DNA of 64,000 bases from Enterobacter wuhouensis (GCF_004331265.1 NZ_SJOO01000003.1:434001-498000); one strand, 5' to 3'; counted from the first letter of the stretch, positions 9,763 through 19,954 are shown. Notes: generated from the letters alone by a model not told the origin. A program made the numbers and translations.

Positions 9763-11404
9763 CGGCGTTAAACAGCGCCTGAATCGACGCGCGCGCCACG
9801 TCGCTGTCAATGCCCACGCCCCAGCGGCTGCTGCCGTCCTGGAACAGGCAGCGGATATAGGCCACCGAGCGGCTATCGCTGCGCTCGCCCAGCGTATGCT
9901 CGTGATAGTCCTTAATCACAAACGGGGCGTTAACCCAGCGGCTCAGGCCGTGAGCGGCGGCAGAGAGCAGCCCGTTGCCCTGACCCTCCAGCTGGCGCGT
10001 TCCCCCCTGCGTGGCAACGCTTGCCGTTAAGCGCAACTGGCCGTCCTGCTGGCTGTCGCTGCGGTAGGATTGCAGCGCAAACTGCGGCGTCGCCACCAGC
10101 CCGTAGCGAGCGCGGAACAGCTGCCAGAGCGCATTCTGCGTCATCTCTTTCCCGTGGCTATCGGTTTCCTGCTGCACGTGCTGGCTAAAGTCCTGCTGCA
10201 GGGCGCGGGGCAGCTTCAGTCCGTGGTTTTGCTCGATAAGCCACGCGCTGCCGCTTTTCCCTGACTGGCTGTTCACGCGGATCACCGCTTCGTAGGTGCA
10301 GCCGATATCCTGCGGATCGACGGGCAGATAGGGCATCTCCCAGCGCTCGCCAGGCCTGCGGGCATCAAAGCCTTTTTTGATCGCGTCCTGGTGTGAGCCG
10401 GAGAAGGCGGTATAGGCCAGCCGACCCGCCCACGGATGGCGCGGATGCACCGGCAGCTGGTTGCAGGCTTCCACCACTTCCACCACCCGGTTCATGTCGC
10501 TGAAGTCCAGATTTGGGCTAACGCCCTGGCTGTAGAGATTCATTGCCAGCGTCACCAGGCAGACGTTGCCCGTGCGCTCCCCGTTGCCAAACAGGCAGCC
10601 CTCCACGCGGTCTGCGCCTGCCATCACGGCCAGCTCGGCGCTGGCCACGCCGGTTCCGCGGTCGTTATGCGGATGCACGCTGATGCAGACGTCGGCGCGG
10701 CGGCTGAAGTGGCGGCAGAAATACTCGATCTGATCGGCATAGACGTTTGGCGTGCTCACCTCGACGGTGGCGGGCAGGTTGATTACCATCGGACGCTCGG
10801 CGCACGGCTGCCAGATTTCTGCCACCGCCTCACAAATCTCCAGCGCAAACTCCGGTTCGGTAAAGCAGAAGGTCTCCGGTGAATACTCATACTGCCAGCG
10901 GGTGTCCGGGTTCTCTTCGCACAGCTGGCGGATGAGGCGCGTGGAGCGCGTGGCCAGCTCGACGATCTGCGCTTTCTCCATGCCGAACACCAGGCGGCGG
11001 AACAGCGGGGCGGTAGCGTTATAGAGGTGCACGGTGGCCTGTTTCGCGCCGCGCAGTGATTCGAAAGTGCGATGAATAAGATCTTCCCGCGCCTGGGTCA
11101 GCACCTGAATCGTGACGTCATCCGGAATGCGGTTCTCTTCAATCAGCTGGCGAACAAAGTTGAAGTCCGTCAGCGAGGCGGAAGGAAAAGCGACCTCGAT
11201 CTCTTTGAATCCGCAGCCGATCAGCAGGTCCCAGAACTGCAGCTTGCGCGCGCTGTCCATCGGCTCGGCAAGCGCCTGGTTGCCGTCGCGCAGATCGGTT
11301 GAAAGCCAGCGCGGCGCGCGGGTGATGCGCTGCTCCGGCCAGCGGCGGTCGGGCAGAGACATGACGGGATAAGGTTGGTATTTGTCGGCGGGTGTATTCA
11401 GCAT
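9749..11404 (-). CDS. 2-isopropylmalate synthase, long (type 2) form
   Basis: Condenses acetyl-CoA with 2-oxoisovalerate, the first step of leucine synthesis. The HMGL/TIM-barrel domain has the DLRDGNQ catalytic motif near residue 38, the SVHPHNDRGTG metal-binding motif, and GNGERTGN. The C-terminal LeuA dimer domain ends the 551 residues. The opening (DKYQPY, RWPEQRI, APRWLSTDLRDGNQ) is that of the long LeuA type typical of actinobacteria, not the 523-residue enterobacterial LeuA of the leuABCD operon. The ATG at 11404 is chosen because CAGGAG lies just upstream; a GTG at 11428 would add 8 residues. It is a stand-alone gene, probably a paralogue acquired by transfer. Confidence 0.9.
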   Translation of the reverse strand: MLNTPADKYQPYPVMSLPDRRWPEQRITRAPRWLSTDLRDGNQALAEPMDSARKLQFWDLLIGCGFKEIEVAFPSASLTDFNFVRQLIEENRIPDDVTIQVLTQAREDLIHRTFESLRGAKQATVHLYNATAPLFRRLVFGMEKAQIVELATRSTRLIRQLCEENPDTRWQYEYSPETFCFTEPEFALEICEAVAEIWQPCAERPMVINLPATVEVSTPNVYADQIEYFCRHFSRRADVCISVHPHNDRGTGVASAELAVMAGADRVEGCLFGNGERTGNVCLVTLAMNLYSQGVSPNLDFSDMNRVVEVVEACNQLPVHPRHPWAGRLAYTAFSGSHQDAIKKGFDARRPGERWEMPYLPVDPQDIGCTYEAVIRVNSQSGKSGSAWLIEQNHGLKLPRALQQDFSQHVQQETDSHGKEMTQNALWQLFRARYGLVATPQFALQSYRSDSQQDGQLRLTASVATQGGTRQLEGQGNGLLSAAAHGLSRWVNAPFVIKDYHEHTLGERSDSRSVAYIRCLFQDGSSRWGVGIDSDVARASIQALFNAVSRS

Positions 11405-11423
11405 GATGCGCTCCTGTTGTCTT

Positions 11424-11437
11424 TTCACTATCGTGAA
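11424..11437. promoter_or_regulatory. Inverted repeat upstream of leuA paralogue
   Basis: TTCAC-TATC-GTGAA is a perfect 5-base dyad located 20 bases before the leuA2 start. It could be an operator for an unknown regulator. There is no proof of function. Confidence 0.35.
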
Positions 11438-11507
11438 TCGATTTCAGAAGCGCTGCTTTATCGGAAATGACAATCGCTGTTGCGTTTTGGACACGGTGCG
11501 GTTTTTT

Positions 11508-11574
11508 GCCGGATGGCGGCTACGCCTTATCCGGCCTACGTTCGTAGGCCCGGTAAGCGCAGCGCCACCGGGCA
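11508..11574. repeat. REP/BIME element between leuA paralogue and emrB
   Basis: Two inverted REP units: GCCGGATGGCGGCTACGCCT with TATCCGGCCTAC, then GTAGGCCCGGTAAGCG with CACCGGGCA. This matches the classic enterobacterial REP (PU) consensus. It lies just after the emrB stop and upstream of the minus-strand leuA2 gene. Confidence 0.85.
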
Positions 11575-11588
11575 ACCGTCGCACAGGA

Positions 11589-13136
11589 CTAGTGCGCGCC
11601 ACCGCCCCCGCTGCCGGCACCAAACGGGGGTTTAGCAAACCACACCAGCCCCAGGAGGACGAGGAAGATCCCCGCCGATATCCAGAAAATCTCGTTTGCC
11701 GAGATAATCAGCCCCTGGTTGGTGATCTGCTGGGCAATCCACCCTGACGCCTGCTGCTCCGTCATCCCCATTCCCTGCAGCTGGTTGTACATCTGCTGAG
11801 AGTTCGGGTTGAACGGATTCACCGCTTCGGTCAGCTGGGCATGGTGCATCGATTCACGGTTGGTCCACAGGGTGGTGGTGATCGACGTACCGATCGAGCC
11901 CGCCAGCGTTCGCGTAAAGTTCGACAGGCTGGATGCCGCCGCCATGCGCTCGGGCGGCAAGCCGGAAAGCGTGATGGTCGTCAGCGGCATAAAGAAACAC
12001 GCCACGGCAAAGCCCTGAATAAACTGCGGCCACGCGGACGCGCCAAAGTCCATTCCCGGTTCAAACGTATACGCGCGCCAGTAGAAGCACACGGCGTACA
12101 TGATAAAGCTGAACGTCACCAGCCTGCGCATGTCGAGCTTGTGGGCGAAGCGGCCAATAATCGGCGACAGCAGAACCGGAATCAATCCAACCGGCGCCGA
12201 GGCTAAGCCTGCCCAGGTTGCGGTATAGCCGTATACCTCCTGCAACAGCTGCGGCAGCAGTACAATCGCGCCGAAGTAAAGCATGTAGGCGAGGCTGATA
12301 CACAGACAGCCGATGGTGAAGTTTCGCGACTTAAACAGCGACAGGTCGACTATCGGGTTATCGTCCGTCAGCTCCCAGACGATCAGGAAGCTCAGCGACA
12401 CCACCGCGACAATGGTCAGGATGATGATCTCCCGCGAGTTGAACCAGTCCAGCTCTTTGCCCTGGTCGAGCATGACCTGCAGGCTACCGATGCCGACAAC
12501 CAGCAGGGCCAGACCAATGGCGTCGATACGCCGCTGTTCCGTTCGCGTTTCCCGGCCGCGCAGCGACTGCAGCGTCATCATGACCACGATGGCGCCAATC
12601 GGCACGTTGATGAAGAAGATCCAGCCCCAGTGATAGTTGTCGCTGATGTAGCCGCCTAAGATAGGCCCGCAAATCGGCGCGACAATCACGGTCATCGACC
12701 ACAGCGCCAGCGCGATAGAGCGTTTGGCGGGCGGGTAGTTGTTCAGCAGCAAACTCTGCGACAGCGGAATCAACGGCCCGGCGACAATCCCCTGAATGAC
12801 GCGGAAGAAAATCAGCATCGTCAGGCTGGTGGACATGCCGCACGCCCAGGAGGCGATGACGAAGGCGATGGTTGACCAGAGGAACAACTTCACTTCACCG
12901 ACGCGCTTTGCCAGCCAGCCGGTAATCGGAATAGAGATGGCGTTCGCCACCCCGAACGAGGTAATGACCCAGGTCCCCTGGCTCAACGACGAGCCAAGGT
13001 TACCGGCGATGGTCGGGATCGCCACGTTTGCGATGGTGGAGTCCAGCACCTGCATGAATGTCGCCAGCGAGAGCGCAATGGTCATGATGACCAGCTGCGC
13101 CCCTTCCAGCGGTTTTTGCGGCTTTTGCTGTTGCAT
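11589..13136 (-). CDS. emrB: Multidrug efflux MFS permease EmrB
   Basis: Inner-membrane DHA2-family (14-TM) proton antiporter that pairs with EmrA and TolC to expel hydrophobic uncouplers and drugs such as CCCP and nalidixic acid. It has 515 residues against 512 in E. coli and is nearly identical (LATFMQVLDSTIANVAIPTIAGNLG, GGYISDNYHWGWIFFINVP, C-terminal GSGGGGAH). The ATG at 13136 is used because AGGTGAG lies six bases upstream; a GTG nine bases earlier falls inside that site. It starts 16 bases after the emrA stop, in the emrRAB operon. Confidence 0.97.
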   Translation of the reverse strand: MQQQKPQKPLEGAQLVIMTIALSLATFMQVLDSTIANVAIPTIAGNLGSSLSQGTWVITSFGVANAISIPITGWLAKRVGEVKLFLWSTIAFVIASWACGMSTSLTMLIFFRVIQGIVAGPLIPLSQSLLLNNYPPAKRSIALALWSMTVIVAPICGPILGGYISDNYHWGWIFFINVPIGAIVVMMTLQSLRGRETRTEQRRIDAIGLALLVVGIGSLQVMLDQGKELDWFNSREIIILTIVAVVSLSFLIVWELTDDNPIVDLSLFKSRNFTIGCLCISLAYMLYFGAIVLLPQLLQEVYGYTATWAGLASAPVGLIPVLLSPIIGRFAHKLDMRRLVTFSFIMYAVCFYWRAYTFEPGMDFGASAWPQFIQGFAVACFFMPLTTITLSGLPPERMAAASSLSNFTRTLAGSIGTSITTTLWTNRESMHHAQLTEAVNPFNPNSQQMYNQLQGMGMTEQQASGWIAQQITNQGLIISANEIFWISAGIFLVLLGLVWFAKPPFGAGSGGGGAH

Positions 13137-13152
13137 AACGCTCACCTTCGGA

Positions 13153-14325
13153 TTAACCGGCGTTTGCCTTCACGATGTCATCGATCAGCTTGTTGACCGG
13201 ATCGAGGCTAATTTCACGGGCGTTACTTTCATAAGCCGGGCTGCTGCGGACCTGGCTTGCGAGGATCTGACCGTCGCGGTTGGCGGTATCTACCGTCACC
13301 AGCGTGGAAAGACCAATACGCAGCGGATGGTCAGCAAGCTGTTTTTCATCCAGCTCAATACGCACGGGCAGGCGCTGTACTACTTTGATCCAGTTACCGG
13401 TGGCGTTCTGCGCGGGCAGCAGGGAAAAGGCGCTGCCGGTCCCCATGTCCAGACCCACCACTTTACCGGTGTACTTCACGTCGTCACCGTAGATGTCGCT
13501 GACCACGGTCGCGGTCTGGCCAATGCGCATATGGGCCAGCTGCGTCTCTTTGAAGTTAGCATCTACCCACAGGTTGTTCGCCGGAACGACCGCCATCAGC
13601 GGCGTGGTGGTGCTAATCTGCGCGCCAGGCTGTACGGAACGGCGCGAGACGTAGCCGGTCATCGGGCTGACGATTTTGGTACGCTGCAGGGCAAGCCATG
13701 CGTTACGCACTTCGGTCGCGGCCTGCTTAACGGCAGGCTGGTTTTCAAGGCTTGTGCCCAGCACCATCGCCTGATTCGCATTGTACTGCTGGATCGCAAC
13801 GTCCAGCTGTGCCTGCGCGCTGGCAACGGCATCGCGTGCGTGCTGCAGCTCTTCACGGCCAATCAGGTTAGCGGTGCCCAGAGGAACACGACGATTCAGG
13901 TCGCTCTGCGCCTGCGCCAGTGCGGTTTTCTGCACGTCGATGCTGGCCTGAAGCTGTTTACTGTTAATCATCAGCTGGCGGGTTTGACGAACGCTGGACG
14001 CCAGCTCCGTCTGTGCTTTTTCAAACGCCTGCTGGGCGTCCGTCGGATCGAGCGTGACCAGCACATCGCCTTTTTGCACAAAGTCGGTATTGTCAGCCCA
14101 GACTTTCGTCACGCTGCCCGACACCTGCGCCATAATTTGTACCTGGTTCCCTGCCACGTATGCATCGTCTGTCTCTTCAGCATGACGCAATACTAAAAAC
14201 CAATAGATCCCATATGCCACGGCAATAATAATAAAGAGCAAGGTCAGCAGAAGAAGGGCGCTCTTACGTTTGCCTTTCTTGTTGACCGGTTGCTGCGGGG
14301 TTGTGTTCTCCGCATTTGCGCTCAT
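13153..14325 (-). CDS. emrA: Multidrug efflux periplasmic adaptor EmrA
   Basis: Membrane-fusion protein that links EmrB to TolC. The 390 residues equal E. coli EmrA from MSANAE. It has one N-terminal membrane anchor (about 25-47, SALLLLTLLFIIIAVAYGIYWFL), a lipoyl/barrel half-motif near 60-100 (DNTDFVQKGDVLVTLDPTDA) and a long coiled coil in between. The ATG at 14325 follows a GGAGAACAACA ribosome-binding site. A longer frame of ten extra codons is rejected. The gap to mprA is 126 bases, and the two are co-transcribed in E. coli. Confidence 0.97.
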   Translation of the reverse strand: MSANAENTTPQQPVNKKGKRKSALLLLTLLFIIIAVAYGIYWFLVLRHAEETDDAYVAGNQVQIMAQVSGSVTKVWADNTDFVQKGDVLVTLDPTDAQQAFEKAQTELASSVRQTRQLMINSKQLQASIDVQKTALAQAQSDLNRRVPLGTANLIGREELQHARDAVASAQAQLDVAIQQYNANQAMVLGTSLENQPAVKQAATEVRNAWLALQRTKIVSPMTGYVSRRSVQPGAQISTTTPLMAVVPANNLWVDANFKETQLAHMRIGQTATVVSDIYGDDVKYTGKVVGLDMGTGSAFSLLPAQNATGNWIKVVQRLPVRIELDEKQLADHPLRIGLSTLVTVDTANRDGQILASQVRSSPAYESNAREISLDPVNKLIDDIVKANAG

Positions 14326-14451
14326 TGTTGTTCTCCACGATCTTCTTATTTTCACATCGGCTGAGCCGACCTGTTGTCAGAAAGGCCAGCAGTGTGACGT
14401 GCTGGCCTGTCGGTTTTCTTATAAATCTGGATTGTCGAGAGTGTCGTCGCG

Positions 14452-14982
14452 TTAGCGCAGCGCCTCAAGAATAACGCCGTCTTCATCCATCTGATCCAGA
14501 CGGGTCAGCAGCTTGCGAGTGATGTGCTCAAGCTGGTCGCGCTCGGCGGTGCTGAGAACAGACCAGAGTTGGTGCAGACAGTTGTGCTGAGGCGGTAATA
14601 CCTCACGCAGGAATTCGTGACCTTTGTCGGTCAGCTGCAGGTGCAGGCAGCGGCGATCGTTGTCGCTTTCACGGCGCTCAATCCAGCCGCGTTTTTCCAG
14701 CTCATCCGCGATACGGGTCGCGTTAGTGCGGGATGAACCCAGCGCGCAGCTCAGCTCAGACGGCTGAATGCTGTGGTTCTCCTGAGACTCCAGGGTAATC
14801 AACGCCATAAATAACGTCTCGTTAATCCCTTGAGCTTTCAGCATCTTATTACGGTTGTCCAGCAGTTTCCCCTGCATGTGCATGCACAGGCGGGTCAGCA
14901 GGATTTCCTGATACGGGAACTCCTCGTGACGACTGGCGCGGAATTTAAGCATTTGTTCAATGGGCGTAAACGAACTATCCAT
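14452..14982 (-). CDS. mprA: MarR-family repressor MprA (EmrR)
   Basis: Winged-helix repressor of the emrRAB operon that is released by binding efflux substrates. The 176 residues equal E. coli MprA, and the core is nearly identical ([52 protein letters not shown]). It is first gene of the minus-strand operon mprA-emrA-emrB. The promoter region upstream contains an AT-rich palindrome that may be its own operator. Confidence 0.97.
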   Translation of the reverse strand: MDSSFTPIEQMLKFRASRHEEFPYQEILLTRLCMHMQGKLLDNRNKMLKAQGINETLFMALITLESQENHSIQPSELSCALGSSRTNATRIADELEKRGWIERRESDNDRRCLHLQLTDKGHEFLREVLPPQHNCLHQLWSVLSTAERDQLEHITRKLLTRLDQMDEDGVILEALR

Positions 14983-15295
14983 TTGGGCATAACCTCATTA
15001 ATTACAGCCGATATAGTAACGACAGTGACAAATAATGTAAATGAATTATTTGTGCGGTTATATCCGCCAAATGTATGTCACCATCAGAAAGCGCCGGGTA
15101 AGTCCGTGACCCGGTGAGCACAGAAAGCGTAGGGAGTGAACCCATAGAAGAGAGGAGGTGAGGATGGGGGTCTGAACTATTCATGCCGGTACTAAATATG
15201 TCACCCACATTAAAATTTCTGGGATAAATGATTGCGTTTACATTAACAGATGCAGGACCCCTTTACACCCCAAGAGGTCCAAAGCAATGTAAATC
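14983..15295. other. Intergenic region between mprA and ygaY
   Basis: This 313-base gap without a gene holds the emrRAB promoter and the operator candidate at 15030-15051. The half nearer ygaY is AT-rich and shows no clear gene, hairpin or repeat. Confidence 0.5.
15030..15051. promoter_or_regulatory. Candidate MprA operator
   Basis: AAATAAT-N8-ATTATTT is a perfect 7-base dyad centred about 58 bases before the mprA start codon. MarR-family proteins usually bind such palindromes over their own promoter, so autorepression is plausible. I did not match it to a published EmrR site. Confidence 0.4.
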
Positions 15296-16480
15296 TTAGT
15301 GAATCGCCTCCTGGCGATGATAGCCACGCCACCATACAAGCAGGTTCAGCGCGGCGACGATGGCTCCAATCGAACACACGCCTGCCCAGCCCGCATGCTG
15401 CCATGCCGAGGCTGATATTAATGAGCCCGCCGCCCCGCCGATGAAGTAGCTGGTCATGTAACCGGCGGTCAAACGGTTACGCGCGTCCGGCTTCACGCGG
15501 TAGATAACGGTCTGGTTGGTGATATGTACGCCCTGCACGGTGAGGTCGAGCACCAGAATCCCGACGATCAGCGCCAGTACGGAGGCATGTCCGTACCAGA
15601 TCGCTGCCCATGAAAGAAGAAGTAAGACCAGCCCTGCGGAGGTGGTCATGTGTGATTTGCCTTTATCGGCCAGCCCACCGGCCGGACGCGCGCCCAGCGC
15701 GCCTGCGGCACCTGCCAGGCCAAACAGGCCAATCACCCCTTCGGAATAGTTGAACGGCGGGGAGGCCAGCAAAAAGGCCATCGACGTCCAGAGAATGCTG
15801 AAGTTGGCGAAGGTTAAACAGCCAAGCAGTGCGCGGGTACGCAGCAGTTTATCCTGCGTGAACAGGCTGAATACGGAAGCCAGAAGCTGCGGATAGTTCA
15901 GGTGGTTTTCATGCTTCACTTTCGGCAGGCCGCGCCACAGCGCCAGCGCCATGACGACCATCAGCACGCTCGCCACCCAGTAAACGGTGCGCCAGCCGCC
16001 CAGGCTTGCCAGCAGTCCGGCAACGGTACGCGCCAGTAAGATCCCCAGCAGCAGCCCGCTCATGATGGTGCCCACCACCTTGCCGCGTTTTTCCGGCGCG
16101 GCGAGCGTTGCCGCCAGCGGCACCAGAATTTGCGCGACGACGGAGAACAGCCCCGTCAGCGCGGTGCCGATAATCATCATCGTCAGCGACTGGCTGCTGG
16201 CGGTGATCAGCATCCCGCCCGCGGCCAGTAAGGTCATTGAGACAATCAGCATCCGGCGCTCAAACATATCGCCGAGCGGCACCAGGAACAGCAGCCCTGC
16301 GGCATAGCCAAGCTGTGCAGCGGTGACGATAAAACCGGCGGAGCTGGCGGAGAGATTGAACGCGCGGGCGATGGTGTCGAGAAGAGGTTGCGCATAATAG
16401 TTGCTGGCGACCGCCAGACCCGTTGCCACGGACATTAAAAGAATCAGTGCCGGGCTAAGCCCGTGAGTGGTTTTAGTCAT
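15296..16480 (-). CDS. ygaY: YgaY-like MFS transporter
   Basis: Intact 394-residue 12-TM major facilitator permease. Visible are the N-terminal TM segments (SPALILLMSVATGLAVASNYY), the loop 2-3 signature GDMFERRMLIV, and LGARPAGGLADKGKS between the two halves. It lies next to mprA, as ygaY does in E. coli, where the K-12 copy is recorded as a pseudogene. Here it is uninterrupted. The substrate is unknown; related NepI/AraJ-type carriers export sugars or purine ribonucleosides. No strong ribosome-binding site is seen. Confidence 0.82.
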   Translation of the reverse strand: MTKTTHGLSPALILLMSVATGLAVASNYYAQPLLDTIARAFNLSASSAGFIVTAAQLGYAAGLLFLVPLGDMFERRMLIVSMTLLAAGGMLITASSQSLTMMIIGTALTGLFSVVAQILVPLAATLAAPEKRGKVVGTIMSGLLLGILLARTVAGLLASLGGWRTVYWVASVLMVVMALALWRGLPKVKHENHLNYPQLLASVFSLFTQDKLLRTRALLGCLTFANFSILWTSMAFLLASPPFNYSEGVIGLFGLAGAAGALGARPAGGLADKGKSHMTTSAGLVLLLLSWAAIWYGHASVLALIVGILVLDLTVQGVHITNQTVIYRVKPDARNRLTAGYMTSYFIGGAAGSLISASAWQHAGWAGVCSIGAIVAALNLLVWWRGYHRQEAIH

Positions 16481-16600
16481 TATGTTCAGGGATCGTAAGT
16501 TAAGTGATTATTTTTCCGGAAACATAATAACCAATGATTGTGAACGTTGGGGGATTGTTACGTGCTGGATTGTGCGGTTTAGGTTGGGTGCGGTTTGATC

Positions 16601-16682
16601 CCCTCACCCTATCCCTCTCCCCAAAGGGGAGAGGGGATTTTATACACCCTCTCCCCTTTGGGGAGAGGGCAGGGTGAGGGGT
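16601..16682. repeat. CCCTCTCC-type repeat pair (copy 2, inverted)
   Basis: Two inverted copies, CCCTCACCCTATCCCTCTCC...GGGGAGAGGGG and CCCTCTCCCCTTTGGGGAG...AGGGTGAGGGG, face each other across TTTTATACA. The pair begins 7 bases after the proX stop and separates the proU operon from ygaY. It could form a very stable cruciform or mRNA 3' stem. Confidence 0.85.
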
Positions 16683-16689
16683 AGTATTT

Positions 16690-17685
16690 TTACTTCTGCG
16701 CCGCAAGCGCCTCTTTCACCCAGCCGTCAAACAGCTGCTGGTGGGCTTTGATCCAGCCGTCAACGTGGCCTTTCACATCCGCCTCAGACGATTTGCCCTC
16801 GTGCATCATGGCGTTCTGGGCGTTGATGTCCGCCAGCGGCAGCTTCATTACCGAGAACAGCTTCGCCGCGGCCGGGTTTTTCTCCGCCCAGGCTTTGTTG
16901 GCCACGATATGCATCGTGTTCACCGGGAAGCCATAGTTCATGCCGTTCGGCAGCTTAGTGTCGATATCCTTCTGCTCGCCCGGCAGGGAGGAGAACGGCA
17001 CCTGCAGCCACACCACGTCTTTACCCGGCTTCAGCACGTCGCTCACCCAGTACGGGGTCCAGGTGTAGTAGATAACCGGCTTGCCCTCTTTGAAGCGGGC
17101 AATGGTATCGGCCATCATCGCGGAGTAGTTGCCGTGGCTCACGTCGACCGTTTTCGCCAGATCGAACGCTTTGTTCTGGTGGTTAATCACCGCTTCGCAG
17201 CCCCAGCCCGGCGAGCAGCCCATCATGTCGGCCTTGCCGTCGCCGTTGGTGTCGAACAGTTTGGCGATCTTCGGATCTTTCAGCTGTTCAATATTGGTGA
17301 TGTGATACTTATCGGCGGTTTTCTTGTCGATCAGATAACCCTGCGCCGCACCGGTCACGAAGGTGCCTTCGCGATAGAATTTCTTGTCGCCCCCGGCGGC
17401 GGCATACATGTCGTCGTGCAGCGGCTGCCAGTTCACGGCGGTAAAGGTGGCGTCACCGGAGGCAATCGAGGTATAGCCCACGTTGTAGTCCACTTCGCTG
17501 GCGGTATTCACCGTATAGCCCAGCTTCTCCAGCGCGCGGCTGACGATCTGAGTCTGGAAACTCTCTTCCGAAATGGTGCTCTGCACCGGCTGAACGGTAA
17601 TGCCTTTACCCGGCAGCTCGGCCGCAAAGGTGCTGGTGGAGACAAGGGTCGCAAACGCTGAGGCAAAAAGTACGCTATGTCGCAT
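16690..17685 (-). CDS. proX: Glycine betaine/proline betaine-binding protein ProX
   Basis: Periplasmic substrate-binding protein of the ProU osmoprotectant ABC importer. It has 331 residues with a signal peptide ([21 protein letters not shown], then AELPGKG). The aromatic betaine cage is conserved: [21 protein letters not shown] and [11 protein letters not shown]. It is last gene of proV-proW-proX, nine bases after the proW stop, with an AAGGAACAACG ribosome-binding site. Osmotic induction comes from the promoter before proV. Confidence 0.97.
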   Translation of the reverse strand: MRHSVLFASAFATLVSTSTFAAELPGKGITVQPVQSTISEESFQTQIVSRALEKLGYTVNTASEVDYNVGYTSIASGDATFTAVNWQPLHDDMYAAAGGDKKFYREGTFVTGAAQGYLIDKKTADKYHITNIEQLKDPKIAKLFDTNGDGKADMMGCSPGWGCEAVINHQNKAFDLAKTVDVSHGNYSAMMADTIARFKEGKPVIYYTWTPYWVSDVLKPGKDVVWLQVPFSSLPGEQKDIDTKLPNGMNYGFPVNTMHIVANKAWAEKNPAAAKLFSVMKLPLADINAQNAMMHEGKSSEADVKGHVDGWIKAHQQLFDGWVKEALAAQK

Positions 17686-17694
17686 CGTTGTTCC

Positions 17695-18759
17695 TTATTT
17701 TATGAATGGGCGGGTGAGTAACCCGACAGGGCCGGTGGTATACCAGCGACGGTTGCCGCGACTGCGTGAATCACGACCGACAGCCTGCGTCAGGCGGTCA
17801 AGAATAATGGCGAGGATCACAATGCCGACGCCGCCGACGGTGGCCAGCCCCATGTCGAGACGGCCAATGCCGCGCAGCACCATCTGACCCAGGCCGCCAA
17901 CGGCAATCATCGAAGCGATCACCACCATCGACAGGGCCAGCATCAGCGTCTGGTTTACGCCCGCCATGATGGTTGGCATTGCCAGCGGAAGCTGAACTTT
18001 AAACAGCATCTGGCGCGGGCTAGCACCGAACGAGCGCGACGCTTCGATCAGATCCGCAGGTACCTGGTTAATCCCCAGAATGGTCAGACGAATAATCGGC
18101 GGCAGGGCGAAGATAATGGTCACCACCACGCCCGGCACGTTGCCGATGCCGAACAGCATCACGATAGGCACCAGGTAGACGAACGCTGGCGTGGTCTGCA
18201 TCGCATCCAGCAGCGGGCGAATAATCTTCGCCGCCCGCGGGCTGCGCGCCAGCCAGATCCCCATCGGCAGGCCTATCACCACGCAGAAGAGCAGGGCGGT
18301 CAGCACCAGCGCCAGGGTGATCATTGCCTGCGACCACGCGCCAATCGCGCCGATGGCAATCAGGGAGATCAGCGTGGCGATCCCCATGCCCGCGCTGCCG
18401 ATCTGCCAGGCGATCAGGGAGAACAGGATGATGGCGACCGGGGCCGGCATGCCCAGCATCAGCTGCTGGAAGCCGTTGAGGATGTAATCCACCGGGACGC
18501 GGATGCCCTGGAAGACCGGACGGAAGTGGGTGACCACCCAGTCGATCCCCTCCGTGACCCAGCTGTCCAGCGGGATCAGCGTCTTGTGGAACGGGTCCAT
18601 AATGTTGAAGTGTTCTGGCGCAGGCGCAGGCGCGCTGTTGAGCCAGTCAGCTGCACCGCCGCCATCGGCAGGAGCAGGCGTGGAACCCCACGCGTCGGCA
18701 GATTGCGCAGCGCTGTCCGCTGCTTCAGTGGTTCCCCACGGGTTAGATTGATCGGTCAT
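17695..18759 (-). CDS. proW: Glycine betaine ABC permease ProW
   Basis: Inner-membrane permease of ProU. The 354 residues equal E. coli ProW, with the long acidic N-terminal tail typical of the protein and then about seven TM segments. The EAA loop that contacts ProV is conserved ([24 protein letters not shown]). The start overlaps the last 17 bases of proV, with GAGGGGG as ribosome-binding site, so the two are translationally coupled. Confidence 0.97.
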   Translation of the reverse strand: MTDQSNPWGTTEAADSAAQSADAWGSTPAPADGGGAADWLNSAPAPAPEHFNIMDPFHKTLIPLDSWVTEGIDWVVTHFRPVFQGIRVPVDYILNGFQQLMLGMPAPVAIILFSLIAWQIGSAGMGIATLISLIAIGAIGAWSQAMITLALVLTALLFCVVIGLPMGIWLARSPRAAKIIRPLLDAMQTTPAFVYLVPIVMLFGIGNVPGVVVTIIFALPPIIRLTILGINQVPADLIEASRSFGASPRQMLFKVQLPLAMPTIMAGVNQTLMLALSMVVIASMIAVGGLGQMVLRGIGRLDMGLATVGGVGIVILAIILDRLTQAVGRDSRSRGNRRWYTTGPVGLLTRPFIK

Positions 18760-19954
18760 TGTGTGCCCCCTCGCGATCTAAAGCCTGCAGCAGCATCCGT
18801 TTTGAGATGATGCCGACGTACTGTTGTTCCTCACCGACGACCGGTACGGCGCACGGCGCCTGGCCCACGTGTGAGAGCAACTCGCTGAGCGGCGTTTCGG
18901 CGTCCACGGCAAGCGGAGCGTCGATTAACGCCGCATCGATCCCCTGATTTTCGCCCAGAGCGGTTTTCAGGGAGTCGATGGAGACAATGCCGACAAACTT
19001 ATTGCCGCGTTCGACCAGATAACCGTATTCACGGTCTTCATCCTGCAGCAGCTTAAGCGCGGAGCGCGGGCCGAAGCCTGGCGTTTTACGAATAATGCCG
19101 TTCGGGGAACGACGGGCAATATCTTTAGCGCTAAAGACCTGACTAATATCCACGCCGCGGAAGAAGGTGCGGACATAATCATTCGCCGGATTATTCAGAA
19201 TTTCATCCGGTGTCCCCACCTGCACGACTTCACCGTTTTGCATAATGGCAATACGATCGCCAATACGCATGGCTTCATCCAGATCGTGGGAAATAAAGAC
19301 AACGGTGCGCTGATGTTTTGCCTGTAATTTTACCAGTTCATCCTGCATCTCGGTGCGAATTAATGGGTCGAGGGCGGAGAAGGCTTCATCCATTAATAAT
19401 ATGTCTGGATTAATGGCTAATGCACGGGCTAATCCCACGCGCTGGCGCATACCGCCAGAAAGTTCATCCGGATAACCGTGAGCGTAATTTTCAAGCCCTA
19501 CCTGACGCAGCGCGTCGAGCGCTTTTTCATGACGTTCCTGAGCAGGCACGCCCGCTAATTCCATACCAAACGCGGTATTGTCCAGCACCGTCAGATGCGG
19601 CATCAGCGCGAATGACTGAAACACCATTGCAATCTTTTTTCTGCGCACCTCGCGAAGCTCTGCGGCCGATATTTTGGCGATATCCACACCGTCAATCAGC
19701 ACCTGTCCGCGGGTGGGTTCAATCAGGCGATTGAGAAGGCGAACCATAGTGGATTTACCCGAGCCGGATAATCCCATGATGACAAAAATCTCGCCTTCTT
19801 CAATGGCCAGACTGGCGTCTTTAACGCCAAGCGATAGCCCGGTTTTTTCCAGAATTTGCTCTTTCGAAAGGCCTTTCTCAATATATTTGAATGCGCGCTG
19901 TGGATGCTCGCCAAATACTTTATAAAGATTTTTCACTTCTAATTTAATTGCCAT
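18743..19954 (-). CDS. proV: Glycine betaine ABC ATPase ProV
   Basis: ATPase of the ProU importer, 403 residues (400 in E. coli). Walker [10 protein letters not shown], signature [15 protein letters not shown], Walker [14 protein letters not shown] and switch H ([11 protein letters not shown]) are present. Two CBS domains follow at the C-terminus (about 280-400) and sense ionic strength or nucleotide. In E. coli the early part of this gene is also the H-NS-binding downstream regulatory element of the operon. The start [15 protein letters not shown] matches E. coli. Confidence 0.97.
   Translation of the reverse strand: MAIKLEVKNLYKVFGEHPQRAFKYIEKGLSKEQILEKTGLSLGVKDASLAIEEGEIFVIMGLSGSGKSTMVRLLNRLIEPTRGQVLIDGVDIAKISAAELREVRRKKIAMVFQSFALMPHLTVLDNTAFGMELAGVPAQERHEKALDALRQVGLENYAHGYPDELSGGMRQRVGLARALAINPDILLMDEAFSALDPLIRTEMQDELVKLQAKHQRTVVFISHDLDEAMRIGDRIAIMQNGEVVQVGTPDEILNNPANDYVRTFFRGVDISQVFSAKDIARRSPNGIIRKTPGFGPRSALKLLQDEDREYGYLVERGNKFVGIVSIDSLKTALGENQGIDAALIDAPLAVDAETPLSELLSHVGQAPCAVPVVGEEQQYVGIISKRMLLQALDREGAHNDRSI

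Noticed and set aside
12796..14196. 466-codon plus-strand frame across emrB and emrA
   Set aside because: Crosses two strongly conserved genes in antisense and resembles no known protein.
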